A stretch of 42,164 bases of DNA from Salinivirgaceae bacterium (GTDB taxonomy: Bacteria > Bacteroidota > Bacteroidia > Bacteroidales > SZUA-534), in the NCBI GenBank assembly GCA_027858735.1, contig JAQICC010000137.1:1-42164 (forward strand), in the 5' to 3' direction. Position numbers and translations under genes: made by a program. The first letter of the stretch is position 1; each line of letters opens with the position of its first letter. Below are positions 9,757 to 19,681 of the stretch, in pieces. The notes beneath the pieces were generated by a model. It searched no databases. It was not told where the DNA came from and saw only the letters and a list, made by a program, of their open reading frames with translations.

Positions 9757-10605
9757 TTAAGGATGGGGCTCAATTGCCTCCACTGCTTTACCGCCCTTGT
9801 AAACAATTGTTTTTACCAGGTCGCCATTGTCGTTATATAAAAACCTTTTCCCTTCCATAAGTTTGCCATTCACAAAATCGCCTTCACGGTCAATTTTTTT
9901 AAACTCATTATACGTTTTAAAGTAGCCGGTTTGAGTAAACACTCCCGGAGAATCCCCAGAACTCTTTTTTGGGCTTACCTTTTGGGTATTTGGCGCAGAT
10001 TTTCGGGCAGCTGGTTTTTCGGCAACTTGATATTCTTTTATTGATGAAATTTGCACTTTGCCTTCAACAAAATTCATTTCCGATTTAATACTGCCATCAC
10101 GATGAAACTCGGTAAGTACCCCTTTTTTCTTGCCCTCAGTCCAATCACCCTGAATCATGAGTGAACCATCATCGTAATAGTATTTTTGCTCTCCGGTACG
10201 CCTTCCCGTTTTATTGTATTTCCAATCGTAGGCTAAACTTCCATTGGTATGATAGTACTTATACTCGCCAACCCATTTATTAATTTTCCAGATACCTTGC
10301 TCCGAAATTTTACCATCTTCATAATAAAATTTTGCAGGACCATCGGGCCGGTTTCTTTTATACGTAATTTCATGTTTGATTTTTTCACTCGGGTAATATC
10401 CTTTCCAAAGGCCTTCTTTTTTATTGTTGATATATTCACCCCGCTCTTCAAGCACCCCTCTTTTATCAAGTATTACCCAAACACCTTGTTTTTTATTCTC
10501 AGCATCGCGCACATTCACAGTTTCCCCCTTATACGTTTCCGACGACTGTGAAAAAGCATGAAGTGAAACCAAAAATATTACAACAACAATTAAATATCTA
10601 TACAT
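9757..10605 (-). CDS. Secreted MORN-repeat (YwqK-like) protein
   Basis: An exported protein built of repeated beta-hairpin MORN-type units (G.W..YY.NG.L pattern), such as GLWKGYYPSEKIKHE, GEYKYYHTNGSLAYD and GEQKYYYDDGSLMIQ, similar to the YwqK antitoxin-like family common in Bacteroidota. The open frame extends to 10686, but I chose the ATG at 10605. It begins directly with a signal peptide (MYRYLIVVVIFLVSLHAFS) and removes a 27-residue non-signal extension. An ATG at 10614 is nearly as good. A Lys/Ser/Pro-rich linker (around residues 195-215) separates the repeats from a last MORN-like unit. No partner toxin is adjacent, so an antitoxin role is not implied. The function is unknown, and periplasmic or outer-surface scaffolding is possible. 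Confidence 0.8.
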   Translation of the reverse strand: MYRYLIVVVIFLVSLHAFSQSSETYKGETVNVRDAENKKQGVWVILDKRGVLEERGEYINNKKEGLWKGYYPSEKIKHEITYKRNRPDGPAKFYYEDGKISEQGIWKINKWVGEYKYYHTNGSLAYDWKYNKTGRRTGEQKYYYDDGSLMIQGDWTEGKKKGVLTEFHRDGSIKSEMNFVEGKVQISSIKEYQVAEKPAARKSAPNTQKVSPKKSSGDSPGVFTQTGYFKTYNEFKKIDREGDFVNGKLMEGKRFLYNDNGDLVKTIVYKGGKAVEAIEPHP

Positions 10606-10824
10606 AGGTATCATTTTTAACAAATTTAACATTTTTAAGATATTATTGAAAAATAAATTTCCCTTTGGTCTGAATACTTTTATCAAACCGCTTTATTTGA
10701 TGATGTAATTCATTTAGCCCAAAAGAACCCGTTGAATGTTTTGGCATGATATTGTTTTCTTCGGCCTATTTTGAACATCTATGTCCTAAAAACCTCTTAT
10801 TCATCACAATTCCACATAAAAAAA

Positions 10825-10855
10825 TTTTGATATAAATAAATTGACCTTATCTTTG
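10825..10855 (+). promoter_or_regulatory. Promoter of the methionine block
   Basis: TTTTG at 10825-10829 and TATCTTTG at 10848-10855 are separated by 18 nt. This is a near-ideal Bacteroidota -33/-7 promoter (TTTG, then TAnnTTTG). Transcription should start near 10861, just before the riboswitch. Confidence 0.75.
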
Positions 10856-10884
10856 CATATTCAATACTCGATCTAATGGTTGAT

Positions 10885-10996
10885 GTTATAAAGAAGGGCT
10901 AAGAGATTAGGCTCCGTGAGGCCCTAGCAACCTTCCCCCAAAAAGGAAAGGTGCTAACACCTAACCCAACAACTGTTTTGTATGGGAAATTATAAC
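10885..10996 (+). ncRNA. SAM-clan (S-box-like) riboswitch
   Basis: This leader segment contains the conserved S-box core: AAGAG, a short helix, then CTAGCAACC, a small stem of C-run against GGA, and AGGTGCTAACACCTAA. The outer P1 helix can be drawn from GTTATAA (10885-10891) with TTATAAC (10990-10996). The SAM-I/SAM-IV clan binds S-adenosylmethionine and shuts down methionine biosynthesis genes, which matches the downstream metY-hom-metH-metF block. The exact subtype (SAM-I or a SAM-I/IV variant) cannot be settled by eye. A 37-codon ORF starts 8 nt after the P1 helix. Confidence 0.78.
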
Positions 10997-11003
10997 TATA
11001 AAA

Positions 11004-11117
11004 ATGAAAAACTACAGAAAATTACTAATCGTAAATTTTAATGAAGTGCAAAAAGCACATCATTGTAAACATGCTGTATCGTATTGTTTAGCTTTTTCAA
11101 AATCGAGTATGCGCTAA
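11004..11117 (+). CDS. Putative 37-aa leader peptide between the SAM riboswitch and metY
   Basis: An ATG-initiated 37-codon ORF begins 8 nt after the P1 helix and ends 142 nt before metY. It encodes MKNYRKLLIVNFNEVQ, then a His/Cys-containing middle (KAHHCKHAVSYC), and ends KSSMR. Its stop codon lies in the loop of a GCGC-TAA-GCGC hairpin (11111-11121). Between it and metY are two more hairpins: CAATTC/GAATTG at 11165-11179, and AAACCA/TGGTTT at 11205-11229. It contains several stretches that could act as a regulatory peptide, but no run of Met codons. It could be a translated leader coupling ribosome position to metY expression, a small functional protein, or chance. It is not in a family I can name with certainty. 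Confidence 0.5.
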   Translation: MKNYRKLLIVNFNEVQKAHHCKHAVSYCLAFSKSSMR

Positions 11118-11259
11118 GCGCTATTCTACCCTTATTTCCCAAAATTTTATCCTAATATAAAATCCAATTCAAGGAATTGCGATAAAAGGAATCTTAATGA
11201 ATTAAAACCAGATGCTAAGCTTTTGGTTTAAGTAAAAAAGCTTATTAAAATTAGACATT

Positions 11260-12531
11260 ATGACAACTTCAAAACTACATATTTCAACACTGGCAGTTCA
11301 AGCTGGATACAATCCTGAAAATGCAGCAACTCGCGTGCCTTGCATTGCACAAAGTACTACATATGCTTTTGATACTGCCGAACAAATTGGCGATGTATTT
11401 GATTTAAAAGATACTGCTCACATATATTCACGAATAAGCAACCCTACCGTTGCTCAACTCGAAGAAAAAATAAATGCCCTTGAAGGAGGGACCGGGGCTT
11501 TAGCCCTATCATCAGGACATGCGGCGGTTTCTTTAGCAATAATGAATTTATGCATCGCTGGCGATCATTTTGTTACAGCAAAATCATTGTACGGTGGAAC
11601 CATCAACCTGTTTATGCATACCTTAAAAAAATACGGTATTAGCTGTACTTTTGTTGATCAGGATGCGCCGATTGAAGAACTTGAAAAAGCCATTCAACCA
11701 AACACCAAACTGATATTTGCCGAGAGTTTAACCAATCCGGGTATGGAGGTGCTTAATTTTAAGAAATTCTCGAAATTTGCTGAAGGCAATCAATTACCGC
11801 TAATTATTGACAACACCTTCCCCACACCCATTTTATGTCAGCCTTTTCAGCATGGAGCCAATATTGTAATACATAGTACCACCAAATTTATTGACGGCCA
11901 TGCCACTAGTTTGGGCGGAATAATTATTGATGGAGGAAACTTTGATTGGACAAATGGCAAATTCCCTGATTTTACAGAACCCGACGAAACCTATAATGGG
12001 GCTATTTACGCTAAAGACTTTAAAGAAAATCCGTTTGTAGTAAAAGCCCGAACACAATTGCTTCGCGATTTTGGCCCTTGCATGTCGCCATTTAATGCAT
12101 TTATGACTTATCATGGTTGCCAAACCCTTGCTTTACGCATGGAAAAGCACTCCATGAATACTCTACAGCTAGCAGAATGGCTGGAAGATCATGAACACGT
12201 GGAATGGGTGCGTTATGCCGGCCTTGAATCGAGCCCCTATATTGAGCTTTCAAAAACATACTTACCCGATGGGGCCAGTGGTGTATTAGCTTTTGGGTAT
12301 AAGGGTGGATTAGAAGAGACCAAAAAAGTAATTAACAAGCTAAAGCTGGCAAAATTGGTGGTTCATGTTGGTGACATTCGAACAGGAGTTGTTCATCCCG
12401 CAAGTATGACCCATCGCCAATTAACTGAAGAACAATTGCTTGATATTAATATTACTCAAAACCTCATAAGGATATCGGTAGGAATTGAAGATATAAGGGA
12501 TATTATTGCTGATTTTGAACAGGCGCTTTAA
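11260..12531 (+). CDS. metY: O-acetylhomoserine aminocarboxypropyltransferase (sulfhydrylase)
   Basis: A PLP-dependent enzyme that makes homocysteine from O-acetylhomoserine and sulfide (direct sulfhydrylation). The 423-aa length, the SLYGGTINLF segment and the long insert with DFTEPDETYNG are typical of the MetY branch of the Cys/Met-metabolism family and distinguish it from the shorter MetB/MetC. The PLP lysine is Lys209 in HSTTKFIDGHATSLGG. The C-terminal HPASMTHRQL segment is conserved. It is the first full gene after the SAM riboswitch and probable leader ORF. No metX (homoserine O-acetyltransferase) is present in the block, so its substrate must be supplied from elsewhere. Confidence 0.94.
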   Translation: MTTSKLHISTLAVQAGYNPENAATRVPCIAQSTTYAFDTAEQIGDVFDLKDTAHIYSRISNPTVAQLEEKINALEGGTGALALSSGHAAVSLAIMNLCIAGDHFVTAKSLYGGTINLFMHTLKKYGISCTFVDQDAPIEELEKAIQPNTKLIFAESLTNPGMEVLNFKKFSKFAEGNQLPLIIDNTFPTPILCQPFQHGANIVIHSTTKFIDGHATSLGGIIIDGGNFDWTNGKFPDFTEPDETYNGAIYAKDFKENPFVVKARTQLLRDFGPCMSPFNAFMTYHGCQTLALRMEKHSMNTLQLAEWLEDHEHVEWVRYAGLESSPYIELSKTYLPDGASGVLAFGYKGGLEETKKVINKLKLAKLVVHVGDIRTGVVHPASMTHRQLTEEQLLDINITQNLIRISVGIEDIRDIIADFEQAL

Positions 12532-12644
12532 TTTTTTAAATAGCCCGGAGCTTATATTAATTTTGAGGCACTCGCAGCTTGTTCCGAATTAACTTCGGGA
12601 TGAGTAATATCTCAACATAAGCACAAATATTAAACAAACGAACA

Positions 12645-13844
12645 ATGGAAACAAAAATTAAAATAGGGTTAATAGGATTTGGCACCGTTGGAGAAGGATT
12701 GCATGATGTGCTAAAGAAATCACCTAGCGTAAAAGCCCAGGTTCTTAAAATATGTGTTAAAAATATTGACAAGGATCGAAGTCTCGACAAAGAGAATTTC
12801 ACGGATGATGTAAATGAATTGCTCGACAATGATGAAATTAATCTCATTGTAGAACTTATTGATGATGCCGAAGAGGCCTATCTCATCGTAAAAAAGGCTT
12901 TAACAAAAGGCAAATCGGTTGTATCGGGCAATAAAAAAATGATTGCTTCGCATATTGAGGAACTCATTCAACTGCAAAAAGATTATAATGTTGCTATGCT
13001 ATATGATGCTTCAGCTTGTGGAAGTATACCAGTTATTCGTAACCTTGAAGAATATTACGATAACGATTTACTAAAATCGATAACCGGTATACTTAATGGT
13101 TCATCAAATTATATTCTAACCAGAATTTTTAACGATGGACAAGACTATAGTACTGCTCTTAAAAAAGCGCAAGAATTAGGATTTGCAGAAAGCAACCCAA
13201 TTTTCGATGTGGAAGGTTTTGATAGTTTATATAAACTTGTAATTTTAACAGTACATGGCTTTGGAACAATTGTAAATCCCGGCGATGTTCTAAATCATGG
13301 AATTTCAAAAATATCTGATTTTGATATTCAATATGCAAAAGAAAAAGGTTACCGAATAAAACTAACAGCTCAGGTAATTAAAATAAACGAAAACGAAATA
13401 ACCATGTACGTGTTGCCTCGTTTAGTTACACGCGATAAATACATTTATAGTGTTGAAGATGAATTTAATGGCGTAGTAATTCAGGGTGAAGCTTACGATA
13501 AACAATTTATGTTTGGCAAAGGTGCTGGAGCCCATCCTACAGGAGCTTCCGTTTTATCAGATATTACTGCTCGCCGACACAATTATAAATACGAGTATAA
13601 AAAACGAAAATATTTTAAGGTGCCATTATATAGCACAAATTATACATTAAAAGTATATTTGCGCTATTTAAAAACAGATGATCTTGATCTTTTTAAATTT
13701 GAAGAAATTAAAGAACGCTATACTTCTGAACAAAACAACTATGTTATTGGTACCATAAAACTCGATAACTTAATTAAAATTAAAAGTATGCTTCCAAAAC
13801 TAGACATTTTTATTGCCTACTTGGGAGCAGAAAATACTTATTAG
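12645..13844 (+). CDS. hom: Homoserine dehydrogenase (monofunctional)
   Basis: Reduces aspartate semialdehyde to homoserine, the branch point to methionine and threonine. The N-terminal Rossmann fold shows GFGTVGEGL (residues 10-18). The catalytic-domain signature is visible as GILNGSSNYILTRI and the following AQELGFAESNP.FDVEG.D segment. At 399 aa it is a monofunctional enzyme with no fused aspartate kinase. The last 75 residues may form a small ACT-like regulatory domain, but no clear motif is seen. It lies 113 bp after metY and 22 bp before metH, so it is probably co-transcribed and may be a methionine-dedicated isoform beside a bifunctional ThrA elsewhere. Confidence 0.92.
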   Translation: METKIKIGLIGFGTVGEGLHDVLKKSPSVKAQVLKICVKNIDKDRSLDKENFTDDVNELLDNDEINLIVELIDDAEEAYLIVKKALTKGKSVVSGNKKMIASHIEELIQLQKDYNVAMLYDASACGSIPVIRNLEEYYDNDLLKSITGILNGSSNYILTRIFNDGQDYSTALKKAQELGFAESNPIFDVEGFDSLYKLVILTVHGFGTIVNPGDVLNHGISKISDFDIQYAKEKGYRIKLTAQVIKINENEITMYVLPRLVTRDKYIYSVEDEFNGVVIQGEAYDKQFMFGKGAGAHPTGASVLSDITARRHNYKYEYKKRKYFKVPLYSTNYTLKVYLRYLKTDDLDLFKFEEIKERYTSEQNNYVIGTIKLDNLIKIKSMLPKLDIFIAYLGAENTY

Positions 13845-13866
13845 AAACGAATAAAAAAGCTAAAAT

Positions 13867-16800
13867 ATGTCACGTCAGAAGGTAAATATTGAAGAATTAT
13901 TAAAAAAGAGAATACTTATTCTTGATGGTGCCACGGGTACCATGATTCAACGCTATAAGTTAAAGGAAGCCGATTTTCGTGGAGAAGAGTTCAAAGACCA
14001 TCCTTCGGATTTAAAGGGCAATAACGATTTACTTACTTTAACTCGTCCTGATATTTGTAAAGAAATACATGGTCAGTTTTTAGCTGCAGGATCCGATATA
14101 ATTGAAACCAACACATTTAATTCAACAAGCATTTCACAGGCCGATTATGCAATGGAGCCACAAGTGAGAAGAATTAATATTGAGGCCGCCAAAAATGCGC
14201 GTGAAATGGCTGATAAATTTACAGCTGAAAATCCTGATAAACCTCGATTTGTTGCTGGTTCAATAGGACCTACAAACAAAACAGCTTCCTTATCTCCCGA
14301 TGTTAATGACCCTTCAAAACGGTCAATAACTTTCGATCAATTGGTAGCATCGTATCAGGAACAAACTGAAGGTTTAATTGAAGGAGGCGTCGATCTATTG
14401 CTTATTGAAACGGTGTTTGATATTCTAAATGCCAAAGCTGCCTATGTAGGAGTTGTAAATGCATTTGAAAAATACAACACAAAGTTACCTATAATGATGT
14501 CGGTAACTATTGCTGATAAAAGTGGACGTACCCTTTCAGGACAAACCGTAGAGGCATTTATTATCTCACTGTCACACATGGACTTGCTAAGTATAGGGCT
14601 TAACTGTAGTTTCGGTGCCGAAGGCTTACGTTCATATTTAGAAGAATTAGCTGCAAAATCGCCTTGGTATATTTCAGTTTATCCAAATGCGGGTTTACCA
14701 AACCAATTGGGTGAATACGACGAATTACCAAAAACTATGGCTGGCCAAATTCAATATTTTCTTGACAATAAACTCATAAACATTGTGGGTGGTTGTTGTG
14801 GAACTACACCCGATCATATTAATGCCATTGCAAACATTACAAATGGTTATGAACCTCACATAAAAAGCGAAATTAAAGTTGAAACGCGCTTAAGCGGATT
14901 AGAACCATTAGCTATTAATAAAGAACGTAATTTCGTAAATATTGGTGAACGTACCAACGTAGCTGGATCAATAAAGTTTGCCCGTTTAATTCGAGAAAAA
15001 CAATACGAAGAAGCATTAAATATTGCAAAAGACCAAGTTGAAGGAGGAGCACAAATTATTGATGTTAACCTCGATGACGGATTGCTTGATGCAGAGGAGG
15101 AAATGACTACATTCTTAAACTACATTGTTTCAGAGCCAGAAATTTCGCGTTTACCAATAATGATTGATTCATCGAAATTTGAAGCAATTGAAGCTGGTTT
15201 AAAAGTGTTGCAAGGCAAAGCTATTGTAAACTCCATCAGCCTTAAGGAAGGTGAAGAAGACTTTATTAAAAAAGCCAAGACAATCCGCAAATATGGTGCT
15301 GCTGTTGTAATAATGGCTTTCGACGAAGAGGGTCAGGCGGTAACTACTCAACGCAAACAAGAAATTTGCAAACGTGCATACGACATTTGGGTAAGCGATT
15401 TAGGTTTTCCTGCTGAAGATATCATTTTTGATCCCAATATTCTTGCTGTAGCTACCGGAATGCAAGAGCATGACAATTATGGTGTTGAATTTATTGAAGC
15501 CATAACATGGATAAAAGCAAACCTGCCTCATGCCAAAATTAGTGGCGGATTAAGTAACTTATCGTTTAGTTTCCGTGGAAACAATGCAGTACGTGAAGCC
15601 ATTCACTCGGTATTTTTATATTACGCCATTAAGCAAGGTATGGATATGGCCATTCTTAATCCAGGCATGATTCAAATTTACGATGACATACCAAAAGATT
15701 TACTTGAAAGAGCAGAAGATGTAGTTCTAAATAAAAGGCCTGATGCTGGCGATCGGCTTATTGAATTTGCCGAAACTGTAAAAAACGATGGAAAAGCCGT
15801 TGTTAAAACACTTGCTTGGCGCGATAAGCCATTAGAAGAACGCCTTTCGTATTCATTAATGAAAGGAATAAATGAATTTCTTCAAGAAGATATTGGCGAA
15901 GCACTAAAAAAATATTCGCCTACTCTCCGAATCATTGAGGGCCCCTTAATGGACGGAATGAACATTGTTGGTGACCTTTTTGGCGAAGGTAAAATGTTTT
16001 TACCTCAGGTAGTAAAAACAGCGCGTGTAATGAAACAAGCTGTGGCAATTTTACAACCTTATATTGAAGCCGAAAAAGAAGATGGCGGTGGCGAGCGCAC
16101 TTTTGCAGGTAAAGTACAATTAGCGACTGTAAAAGGCGATGTTCATGACATTGGTAAAAACATTGTGAATGTGGTGCTTGCATGCAATAATTATGACACT
16201 ACCGACCTTGGTGTAATGACTCCTTATGCAACGATTTTAGAAACTGCCATTAAAGACAACGTTGATGTTATTGCTTGTAGTGGCTTAATCACCCCTTCGC
16301 TTGATGAAATGGTAACGGTTGCCAAGGAAATGGAAAAAGGTGGATTTACTATTCCTTTATTTGTTGGAGGTGCAACTACATCAAGATTGCATACCGCATT
16401 AAAAATTGATCCGCATTACAGTGGACCTGTAATTCAGGCAAAAGACGCTTCTGAAGCTGTTAAAATGATGAATGCCGTAATGAATAAAGAAACGGGTGCT
16501 GAGTATTGCGCAAGCATTAAGAAAGAATACGCCCGTATTCGAAAAAATTACGTAGCCGGAGGTAAAACCTTACACAAGTTAAAAGATGCTCAAGCTAAAA
16601 AAATGCCTTTTGATGCAGCTACTGCCGATATTGTAAAACCAAACAAAATAGGATTAACCGTAATTGAAGATTATGATTTGTCGGAAATTCGCGAATACAT
16701 TGATTGGACCTTCTTCTTTGTTTCTTGGGACTTTAAAGGTAAATTTCCCAATATTTTAGATGATCCTGAAAAAGGGGAAGAAGCTAGAAAACTTTATGAT

Positions 16801-17541
16801 GACGCCAATAAACTATTAGATGAAATAATTGCCAACAAATCATTATCAGCAAATGCTGTGCTAGGATTATATCCTGCAAATGGCGATGGCGATGATATCA
16901 TTATTTACGATCCTGAGGATGATACCAAAGAAATTGCAAGGTACCATGGGCTTCGTCAGCAGAATCCTGCTCCAAACAGTGAATATTGTCATTCTTTAGC
17001 CGATTTTATTGCTCCTGTTGAATCAGGTGTGAAAGATTATGTTGGCGGTTTTGCAGTAACTGCAGGTATTAATATTGAGAAAAAGCTGGAAGAATATGCT
17101 GCCCAAAATGATGAATATTTGGGTATTTTAATAAAATTTGTTGCCGATAGATTGGCCGAAGCATTTACTGAACTACTGCATATCAAAGTACGACGCGAAT
17201 ATTGGGGCTATGCTCCAAACGAAGAAATTAGCTTCGATGATTTATTAGCTATGAAATATCGTGGAATTCGTCCTGCTATAGGATATCCCGCATGTCCGGA
17301 GCATAGTGAAAAAACCATGCTGTTTGATTTAATTCAAGCCGAAAAAGCTGGAATTCAACTAACTGAAAACTATGCTATGTTGCCTAATGCATCGGTATCG
17401 GGTATAATTCTGGCACATCCGAAAACACATTATTTTGGTATTGGTAGAATTGGCAGAGACCAAGTGGAAGATTATGCAAAACGCAAAGGTTGGGATGTCG
17501 CAAAAGCAGAAAAATGGCTTGGAACTTTGTTGAACTATTAA
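13867..17541 (+). CDS. metH: Cobalamin-dependent methionine synthase
   Basis: Transfers a methyl group from 5-methyltetrahydrofolate to homocysteine through cob(I)alamin. The 1224-aa protein carries all four modules. The homocysteine-binding barrel (about 1-325) has zinc ligands in GLNCSFG and GGCCGTT. The pterin-binding barrel covers about 345-610. The B12 cap and Rossmann domains (about 640-880) have [11 protein letters not shown], whose His760 is the lower axial cobalt ligand. The C-terminal AdoMet-binding reactivation domain (about 905-1224) contains [12 protein letters not shown] near residue 1135. Length and order match full-length MetH. It depends on a cobalamin supply that is not encoded here. 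Confidence 0.97.
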   Translation: MSRQKVNIEELLKKRILILDGATGTMIQRYKLKEADFRGEEFKDHPSDLKGNNDLLTLTRPDICKEIHGQFLAAGSDIIETNTFNSTSISQADYAMEPQVRRINIEAAKNAREMADKFTAENPDKPRFVAGSIGPTNKTASLSPDVNDPSKRSITFDQLVASYQEQTEGLIEGGVDLLLIETVFDILNAKAAYVGVVNAFEKYNTKLPIMMSVTIADKSGRTLSGQTVEAFIISLSHMDLLSIGLNCSFGAEGLRSYLEELAAKSPWYISVYPNAGLPNQLGEYDELPKTMAGQIQYFLDNKLINIVGGCCGTTPDHINAIANITNGYEPHIKSEIKVETRLSGLEPLAINKERNFVNIGERTNVAGSIKFARLIREKQYEEALNIAKDQVEGGAQIIDVNLDDGLLDAEEEMTTFLNYIVSEPEISRLPIMIDSSKFEAIEAGLKVLQGKAIVNSISLKEGEEDFIKKAKTIRKYGAAVVIMAFDEEGQAVTTQRKQEICKRAYDIWVSDLGFPAEDIIFDPNILAVATGMQEHDNYGVEFIEAITWIKANLPHAKISGGLSNLSFSFRGNNAVREAIHSVFLYYAIKQGMDMAILNPGMIQIYDDIPKDLLERAEDVVLNKRPDAGDRLIEFAETVKNDGKAVVKTLAWRDKPLEERLSYSLMKGINEFLQEDIGEALKKYSPTLRIIEGPLMDGMNIVGDLFGEGKMFLPQVVKTARVMKQAVAILQPYIEAEKEDGGGERTFAGKVQLATVKGDVHDIGKNIVNVVLACNNYDTTDLGVMTPYATILETAIKDNVDVIACSGLITPSLDEMVTVAKEMEKGGFTIPLFVGGATTSRLHTALKIDPHYSGPVIQAKDASEAVKMMNAVMNKETGAEYCASIKKEYARIRKNYVAGGKTLHKLKDAQAKKMPFDAATADIVKPNKIGLTVIEDYDLSEIREYIDWTFFFVSWDFKGKFPNILDDPEKGEEARKLYDDANKLLDEIIANKSLSANAVLGLYPANGDGDDIIIYDPEDDTKEIARYHGLRQQNPAPNSEYCHSLADFIAPVESGVKDYVGGFAVTAGINIEKKLEEYAAQNDEYLGILIKFVADRLAEAFTELLHIKVRREYWGYAPNEEISFDDLLAMKYRGIRPAIGYPACPEHSEKTMLFDLIQAEKAGIQLTENYAMLPNASVSGIILAHPKTHYFGIGRIGRDQVEDYAKRKGWDVAKAEKWLGTLLNY

Positions 17542-17801
17542 TTTTTCTCAAATTTGCATCCCCAAAATAGAGTTTTGTCCAAAAGTCAACTTTTTTAAAA
17601 AGACTGACTAGAGATTTTATTTTCGAGCTGCCTGCCGTAAGCTTCAGGCAGGGCTTGCGAAGCCAGAAAAAGAGGAGTCCCGAAGACTCGGTATGAGTAT
17701 TTTGCTGGCAAGCCTAACGATGAAAATGGAATTTATAGACTGACTAAATAATGGGATTTTCAAAATTAATCGACCAAATACCATTAAGCCTGTAGTAAGT
17801 T
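17542..17801. repeat. metH-metF intergenic hairpin cluster
   Basis: Three short hairpins follow each other: CTGCCTG/CAGGCAG (17628-17651), GGCTT/AAGCC (17652-17664) and GAGTC/GACTC (17675-17689). They are unusually GC-rich for this AT-rich genome. The phrase AGACTGACTA occurs on both sides (about 17602 and 17737), as if the hairpin block were inserted between copies of it. No ORF is present. This resembles a dispersed palindromic intergenic repeat, and a role as a partial terminator or mRNA stabiliser between metH and metF is possible. Confidence 0.5.
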
Positions 17802-18755
17802 ATGAAAGTTATTGATAAAATTAATACTAGAAAGAAAACACTGTTCTCTATAGAAATTGTTCCACCGCTGCGTGGTAATAATATTGAAGGCATTTATAAG
17901 CGAATCGATCCACTAATAGAATTCGATCCGGCTTTTATTAATATTACCTACCATAAAGATGAGGCCACCTATATTGAAAAACCCGATGGTAGTACGCAAA
18001 AACGCATTATTTCAAAAAGACCGGGCACAGTTGCTTTAACTGCTTCATTAATGAATAAGTATAAGGTCGAGGTAGTTCCTCACCTTACTTGTGGTGGTTT
18101 TACCAAAGATCAGGTTGAAAGTGCATTAATCGACTTTAACTTTTTGGGAATAGAGAACCTTTTAATTTTGCAAGGCGATGCCGGAAAAGGTCAGGACCAT
18201 TTTATTGCTGAAAATGGAGGACATACTTACGCCGTAGAATTGCTTGAACAGGTTTTAAACATGAATGAAGGTAAATACCTCGATGAAAATTTAAAACAGC
18301 ATAATCCTTCAAACTTTTGTTGTGGAGTTGCAGGATATCCTGAAAAACATTATGCCGCAGCAAGTCTCGATTCAGACATTCAGTATCTTAAAGCTAAGGT
18401 TTTAGCCGGAGCTGATTACATCGTTACTCAAATGTTTTTCGACAATAAAAAGTATTTTGCCTTTGTGGATAAATGCCGAGCAGAAGGTATAGAAGTTCCT
18501 ATTATTCCAGGACTGAAACCTATAGCAATGCTTAATCAAGTTGATATTTTACCTAAACTGTTTCACCTTGAAATTCCTGAAGAATTATCAAAAGAGGTTC
18601 ATAAATGCAAAGATAATAAAGAGGCTTTAGAAGTAGGTACTCAATGGGGAATTCAACAAGCAAAAGAACTCATGGAAAATGGAGCTCCGGTTCTTCATTT
18701 CTATACATTAGGAGCTGGAAATAGTATCCGTAAAATTGCTGAAGAGATATTCTAG
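17802..18755 (+). CDS. metF: 5,10-methylenetetrahydrofolate reductase
   Basis: FAD-dependent reduction of 5,10-methylene-THF to 5-methyl-THF, the methyl donor used by MetH encoded just upstream. The 317-aa TIM-barrel protein starts with SIEIVPPLRGNN (the family's active-site Glu region) and contains PHLTCGG, NLLILQGDAGKG and TQMFFDNKKYFAFVDKC, all typical MetF segments, and ends with an HFYTLG motif. It is 260 bp downstream of metH, separated by a hairpin cluster, and is probably the last gene of the SAM-controlled block because ftsX has its own -7 element. Confidence 0.95.
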   Translation: MKVIDKINTRKKTLFSIEIVPPLRGNNIEGIYKRIDPLIEFDPAFINITYHKDEATYIEKPDGSTQKRIISKRPGTVALTASLMNKYKVEVVPHLTCGGFTKDQVESALIDFNFLGIENLLILQGDAGKGQDHFIAENGGHTYAVELLEQVLNMNEGKYLDENLKQHNPSNFCCGVAGYPEKHYAAASLDSDIQYLKAKVLAGADYIVTQMFFDNKKYFAFVDKCRAEGIEVPIIPGLKPIAMLNQVDILPKLFHLEIPEELSKEVHKCKDNKEALEVGTQWGIQQAKELMENGAPVLHFYTLGAGNSIRKIAEEIF

Positions 18756-18765
18756 TAAATTGTAT

Positions 18766-18773
18766 ATCTTTGC
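18766..18773 (+). promoter_or_regulatory. Probable -7 element of the ftsX operon promoter
   Basis: TATCTTTG fits TAnnTTTG and lies 16 bp upstream of the ftsX ATG, giving a very short leader. It starts just 10 bp after the metF stop. Confidence 0.5.
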
Positions 18774-18789
18774 CCTTTAAACGAATAAA

Positions 18790-19668
18790 ATGAGTGTGCG
18801 AGAACAAAAAGTATCAAAACGTAAACTTCGTAGTTCCTATTTAACTTCAATATTTAGTATCTCTTTGGTACTTCTACTTATTGGAATCATAGGACTGATG
18901 CTGCTTAATGCTCAAAAACTTTCGCGTCATGTAAAAGAAAATATTGGCTTCTCTGTTATTCTTGAAGATAACATCCGCGAAGTTGAGATGATACGATTGC
19001 AAAAAAATCTTGATGCATTAAAACCTATTAAATCAACCGAGTATATTACTAAAGAACAAGCAGCACGTGAACTTCAAGATGAATTAGGCGAAGATTTTAT
19101 TGAATTTTTAGGCTACAATCCGTTGTTACCGAGTATTGAAGTAAAGCTTTTTGCTGAATATGCAAATCCTGATAGCGTGGCAAAAATTGAAAAAAAGATA
19201 TTAGCTTATTCAGCGGTTAAAGAGGTAGCCTATCAAAAATCCTTGGTTGAAATTGTAAATCATAATATTCGTAAACTGAGCCTTATACTTTTGGGCTTTA
19301 GTAGTATTTTATTAATGATCTCATTATCATTAATAAATAACACTATAAGACTTTCAGTTTATTCACGGCGTTTTTTAATAAAAACAATGCAATTGGTTGG
19401 AGCCACCCGAAAATTTGTACGTGCTCCCTTTATAGCAAAAAGTCTTTCACATGCATTCTACTCAATTATACTTACCTACTTTTTTCTAGGCGGTATTATA
19501 TATGCCATTGCAACTCAAATACCTGAGCTAGCTATTTTAAGCGATGTTGATACGATTGCCATATTATTTGCAGTAGTTATGATAATTGGTTTTGTTATTG
19601 TTTGGCTATCAACATGGTTTGCGGTAAACAAATATTTACGACTACGGTCTGATGAATTATACTATTAA
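18790..19668 (+). CDS. ftsX: Cell division protein FtsX
   Basis: FtsX is the membrane subunit of the FtsEX ABC-type complex, which activates septal peptidoglycan hydrolases. The 292-aa protein has a first transmembrane helix (about 20-43), a periplasmic extracellular domain (about 45-165) and three C-terminal helices (about 172-195, 220-245, 255-280), as expected. The conserved cytoplasmic loop reads IKTMQLVGATRKFVRAPF. ftsE is not adjacent. It overlaps no neighbour if the next gene starts at 19682, 13 bp downstream, and opens the conserved ftsX-DUF3098-uppP-truB-queA run. Confidence 0.93.
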   Translation: MSVREQKVSKRKLRSSYLTSIFSISLVLLLIGIIGLMLLNAQKLSRHVKENIGFSVILEDNIREVEMIRLQKNLDALKPIKSTEYITKEQAARELQDELGEDFIEFLGYNPLLPSIEVKLFAEYANPDSVAKIEKKILAYSAVKEVAYQKSLVEIVNHNIRKLSLILLGFSSILLMISLSLINNTIRLSVYSRRFLIKTMQLVGATRKFVRAPFIAKSLSHAFYSIILTYFFLGGIIYAIATQIPELAILSDVDTIAILFAVVMIIGFVIVWLSTWFAVNKYLRLRSDELYY

Positions 19669-19681
19669 AAATATAAATACA

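Noticed and set aside
9757-10605. YwqK-like protein as the antitoxin of a toxin-antitoxin pair
   Set aside because: It has a signal peptide and no adjacent small toxin-like gene, so the similarity is to the MORN-type repeat only.
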